From Christensenella sp964494645 (GTDB lineage Bacteria; Bacillota; Clostridia; Christensenellales; Christensenellaceae), in the NCBI GenBank assembly GCA_964494645.1, contig CAZBSH010000043.1, positions 1 through 18,807 of the forward strand: 18,807 nucleotides of DNA, read 5' to 3'. Positions 16,958-18,807 of the stretch are shown here, piece by piece. Both the position numbers and the translations under genes were made by a program. Each line of letters opens with the position of its first letter. The stretch's first letter is position 1. Below the pieces are notes generated by a model. The model searched no databases. It saw only the letters and a list, made by a program, of their open reading frames with translations, and was not told where the DNA came from.

Positions 16958-17019
16958 AAGAATTCTCCTTTATTTCTGTTTACTTTCATTATATAACGTC
17001 CCCCTATCCGTGCGCATCA

Positions 17020-18006
17020 TTATTTTTCCCAATCCAAAATGATATTGTCAAACGTCTTTCCGCCCGGAACCATGGGCAGCACGTTCTCGTCCTCACTGAT
17101 GTCACACTGCACGATCACCGGCCCCTTGCACGCAAACGCCTTTTTGAACGCACCCACCATATCTTTTTCATTCGAGATATTGATGCCATGCGCGCCAAAC
17201 GCTTCCGCCAGCTTCACATAATCTGTCGGGCGGTTTAGCGTCGTTTGCGAATAACGTCCGTCAAACATAATCTTCTGCCATTGACGCACCATCCCCAGCA
17301 CATTATTGTTCATCACCAGTACCATAAGCGGCAGCTGATGCTTCACCGCAGTCACGATTTCCTGTAAATTCATATGAAAACTGCCGTCACCCGCAATATT
17401 CACAACCTGTTTGCCTGTACCGATCGCAGCTCCCATCGCGGCTCCCATGCCAAATCCCATCGTCCCCAGTCCGCCGGATGTAATAAATTCCCGCGGCTGC
17501 TGTATTTTTAAAAATTGCGCCGACCACATCTGATGCTGACCCACCTCAGTTGTAAATATCGTATCCTTAGGCGCTGCTTCCTGCATCGCCTGAATCACCT
17601 TCTTTGGGAATCTTGCATTTTTTGTCGCACGATCCAACGGATACTTTTTCTTCCATTCCATCGCCTGTCCGAGCCATTCTTTGTCTGTTTTTTGCTTTAC
17701 TTTAGGCAGCAAAGCGTCTAAAACCGCCTTGGCATCGCCAACCACCTCATAATCCGCTGTGATATTCTTATTGATCTCCGCCGGGTCGATATCAATATGC
17801 AGCACTTTCGCTTGCTTCGCAAATCTCATACGGTCAGATGTCACGCGCTCAGAAAAACGCGCGCCGATCGTAATCAGTAAATCACAGTGCGTTGTGCACA
17901 TTGCCGACGCCTTTGTACCATGCATACCAACCATCCCCGTATACTGTTCGTTATCGGCTGCAAATGCACCAATTCCCATCAAAGTCATTGTTACAGGCGC
18001 AATCAA
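17020..18006 (-). CDS. ilvB: Acetolactate synthase large subunit, C-terminal part downstream of an in-frame stop
   Basis: This 328-codon stretch continues IlvB in the same frame right after the TAA at 18007-18009. It carries the rest of the central FAD-binding domain (IAPVTMTLMGIGAF, MHGTKAS, IDIDPAEINKN) and the whole C-terminal pyrophosphate domain. The thiamine diphosphate motif runs from GDGSF at fragment residues 206-210 to NNN at 233-235. It ends normally before ilvN. If translated on its own, the first possible start is the TTG touching the stop (TAATTG), with only a distant GGAAG upstream. ATG at 17988 is another. By itself it lacks the catalytic-glutamate domain. It is most simply the 3' part of a disrupted gene. 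Confidence 0.85.
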   Translation of the reverse strand: MIAPVTMTLMGIGAFAADNEQYTGMVGMHGTKASAMCTTHCDLLITIGARFSERVTSDRMRFAKQAKVLHIDIDPAEINKNITADYEVVGDAKAVLDALLPKVKQKTDKEWLGQAMEWKKKYPLDRATKNARFPKKVIQAMQEAAPKDTIFTTEVGQHQMWSAQFLKIQQPREFITSGGLGTMGFGMGAAMGAAIGTGKQVVNIAGDGSFHMNLQEIVTAVKHQLPLMVLVMNNNVLGMVRQWQKIMFDGRYSQTTLNRPTDYVKLAEAFGAHGINISNEKDMVGAFKKAFACKGPVIVQCDISEDENVLPMVPGGKTFDNIILDWEK

Positions 18007-18009
18007 TTA
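18007..18009 (-). other. ilvB: In-frame TAA interrupting ilvB
   Basis: The minus strand reads AAG CTG GCA AAA TAA TTG ATT GCG CCT, that is KLAK-stop-LIAP. No base is gained or lost between the two parts, so a single substitution (for example AAA or GAA to TAA) accounts for it. Confidence 0.9.
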
Positions 18010-18684
18010 TTTTGCCAGCTTCCGCACGCTTAGCTCCGCTTGTGCTGCTATCACGCCCCCACCCGCCATAATAAACGGTTTTTTGCTTTCGTTTATAGCT
18101 TGTGCAGCCATCTTTATTTGTGCCGCGTCAAAATGACTCGGACGCACAATCGCCTTTGGTTGTTCCGGTGTATACTCATACGACTCCACTGTCACATCTT
18201 TTGTGATATCCACCAAAACCGGGCCCGGTCTTCCGCTTTGCGCGATGAAAAACGCCTCACGGATCGTTTTCGCCAAATCTTCTATTCTTTGCACGATCAC
18301 ATTGTGCTTTGTGATTGGAATCGTCACACCCGTGATATCGATTTCCTGAAAGCTGTCTTTTCCCAGATTTTTTTGTTCCACGTTTCCTGTAATTGCAACC
18401 ATCGGAACTGAATCCATATACGCGGTCGCAATCCCCGTCACAAGATTTGTCGCCCCCGGACCACTTGTCGCAATCACCACGCCGGGTTTTCCGGTTGCCC
18501 GCGCATATCCGTCCGCCGCATGCGCCGCGTGCTGCTCATGACAGGTCAAGACATGGTTGATTTCCGGATAATGGTAAAGCGCATCATAAACCGGAATAAC
18601 GGTTCCGCCCGGGAACCCGAAAATCGTATCCACTTTTTGTTCTTTTAAACATTCCATTATGATTTGTGCGCCTGTCAACTTCAC
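18007..18684 (-). CDS. ilvB: Acetolactate synthase large subunit, N-terminal part ending at a premature stop
   Basis: This 225-residue stretch is the N-terminal pyrimidine domain of acetolactate synthase plus the first strand and helix of the central domain. It has FGFPGGTVIPVYDAL, the catalytic Glu50 in CHEQHAAHAADGYAR, and PGVVIATSGPGATNL. It ends in MAGGGVIAA..RKLAK and then TAA, where relatives continue with a residue such as Lys followed by LxAPVTMTLMG. Together with the downstream part it makes 553 residues, the usual IlvB size. The start is GTG at 18684, 8 bases after GGAGG. TTG at 18699 belongs to the ribosome site. The stop lies inside a folded domain rather than at a domain border. 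Confidence 0.88.
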   Translation of the reverse strand: MKLTGAQIIMECLKEQKVDTIFGFPGGTVIPVYDALYHYPEINHVLTCHEQHAAHAADGYARATGKPGVVIATSGPGATNLVTGIATAYMDSVPMVAITGNVEQKNLGKDSFQEIDITGVTIPITKHNVIVQRIEDLAKTIREAFFIAQSGRPGPVLVDITKDVTVESYEYTPEQPKAIVRPSHFDAAQIKMAAQAINESKKPFIMAGGGVIAAQAELSVRKLAK

Positions 18685-18692
18685 TGCATTGT

Positions 18693-18697
18693 CCTCC
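18693..18697 (-). promoter_or_regulatory. ilvB ribosome binding site (sets GTG start)
   Basis: GGAGG on the minus strand lies 8 bases before GTG at 18684, giving MKLTGAQIIMECL, which matches the usual IlvB N-terminus. An out-of-frame ATG only 3 bases from GGAGG would make a two-codon peptide (ATG CAG TGA). Confidence 0.75.
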
Positions 18698-18743
18698 AAA
18701 TGTTCATGATTATCTTGCGGATTTTTTACCGCATTTTCCTAAC

Positions 18744-18775
18744 AAAAAAGGTCTGCGCTTATTTGCGCAGACCTT
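18744..18775 (-). terminator. Intrinsic terminator or attenuator ahead of ilvB
   Basis: On the minus strand a perfect 11-bp stem AAGGTCTGCGC/GCGCAGACCTT with a six-base loop is followed by TTTTTT, about 60 bases before the ilvB GTG. No promoter was found between it and ilvB. It may therefore be an attenuator in the operon leader, or else the terminator of a gene beyond the window. A weaker TGCGG/CCGCA hairpin (18716-18733) follows it. Confidence 0.75.
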
Positions 18776-18807
18776 GAATTACTTACTAACTCAGTCCTTA
18801 CTCATGC

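Noticed and set aside
18007..18009. TAA as a recoded sense codon in ilvB
   Set aside because: TAA is the normal stop of ilvN, ilvC, cimA, leuC, leuD, the VOC gene and the diguanylate cyclase. TAA is not used for selenocysteine or pyrrolysine.
18685..18807. T-box riboswitch upstream of ilvB
   Set aside because: No AGGGTGG-like antiterminator sequence is seen before the hairpin. The leader is cut by the window edge, so this holds only for the visible part.

Overview
The window looks like chromosome from an anaerobic, mid-GC bacterium of the Clostridia (Bacillota). The grounds are a pyruvate:ferredoxin oxidoreductase, strong AGGAGG-type ribosome binding sites, TTG and GTG starts decided by those sites, a Lachnospiraceae-like hisC, and isoleucine synthesis by the citramalate route. 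I cannot name a genus. Nearly all of the DNA is coding. The longest gene-free stretch is about 160 bases. I saw no tRNA, rRNA, CRISPR array, insertion sequence, attachment site or phage gene.

Left part (1-2934, minus strand): the N-terminal 447 codons of PFOR, which runs off the left edge and has its own good promoter. Upstream of it is a two-gene unit, tag (3-methyladenine DNA glycosylase I) followed by a zinc-dependent phospholipase C-like protein. Middle part (3011-8054, plus strand): hisC-type aminotransferase, tyrA and a DUF3887/alpha-beta hydrolase lipoprotein, with ATGA overlaps at both junctions. A separately promoted 7TM-GGDEF diguanylate cyclase follows. A bidirectional hairpin terminator at 8059-8091 separates this half from the right half.

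Right part (8127-18807, minus strand, transcribed right to left): a branched-chain amino acid operon in the order ilvB-ilvN-ilvC-ilvD-leuA-cimA-leuC-leuD-VOC. CimA makes citramalate from pyruvate and acetyl-CoA. LeuCD can serve both the citramalate and isopropylmalate branches. IlvBN, IlvC and IlvD then carry out the common steps to isoleucine and valine, and LeuA draws the leucine precursor from the valine pathway. leuB, ilvE and ilvA are not in the window. A terminator-like hairpin with a six-U tail (18744-18775) precedes ilvB and may be a leader attenuator.

The strongest anomaly is that ilvB is interrupted by a single in-frame TAA at 18007-18009. The codons on both sides read as normal acetolactate synthase in one frame. 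Either this strain carries a recent nonsense mutation, or the base is a sequence error, or the enzyme is made in two pieces. Apart from this I see well-known families and no clearly undescribed system. The other points of interest are the operon's make-up, its internal non-coding gaps, a VOC protein at its end and an insertion in HisC.
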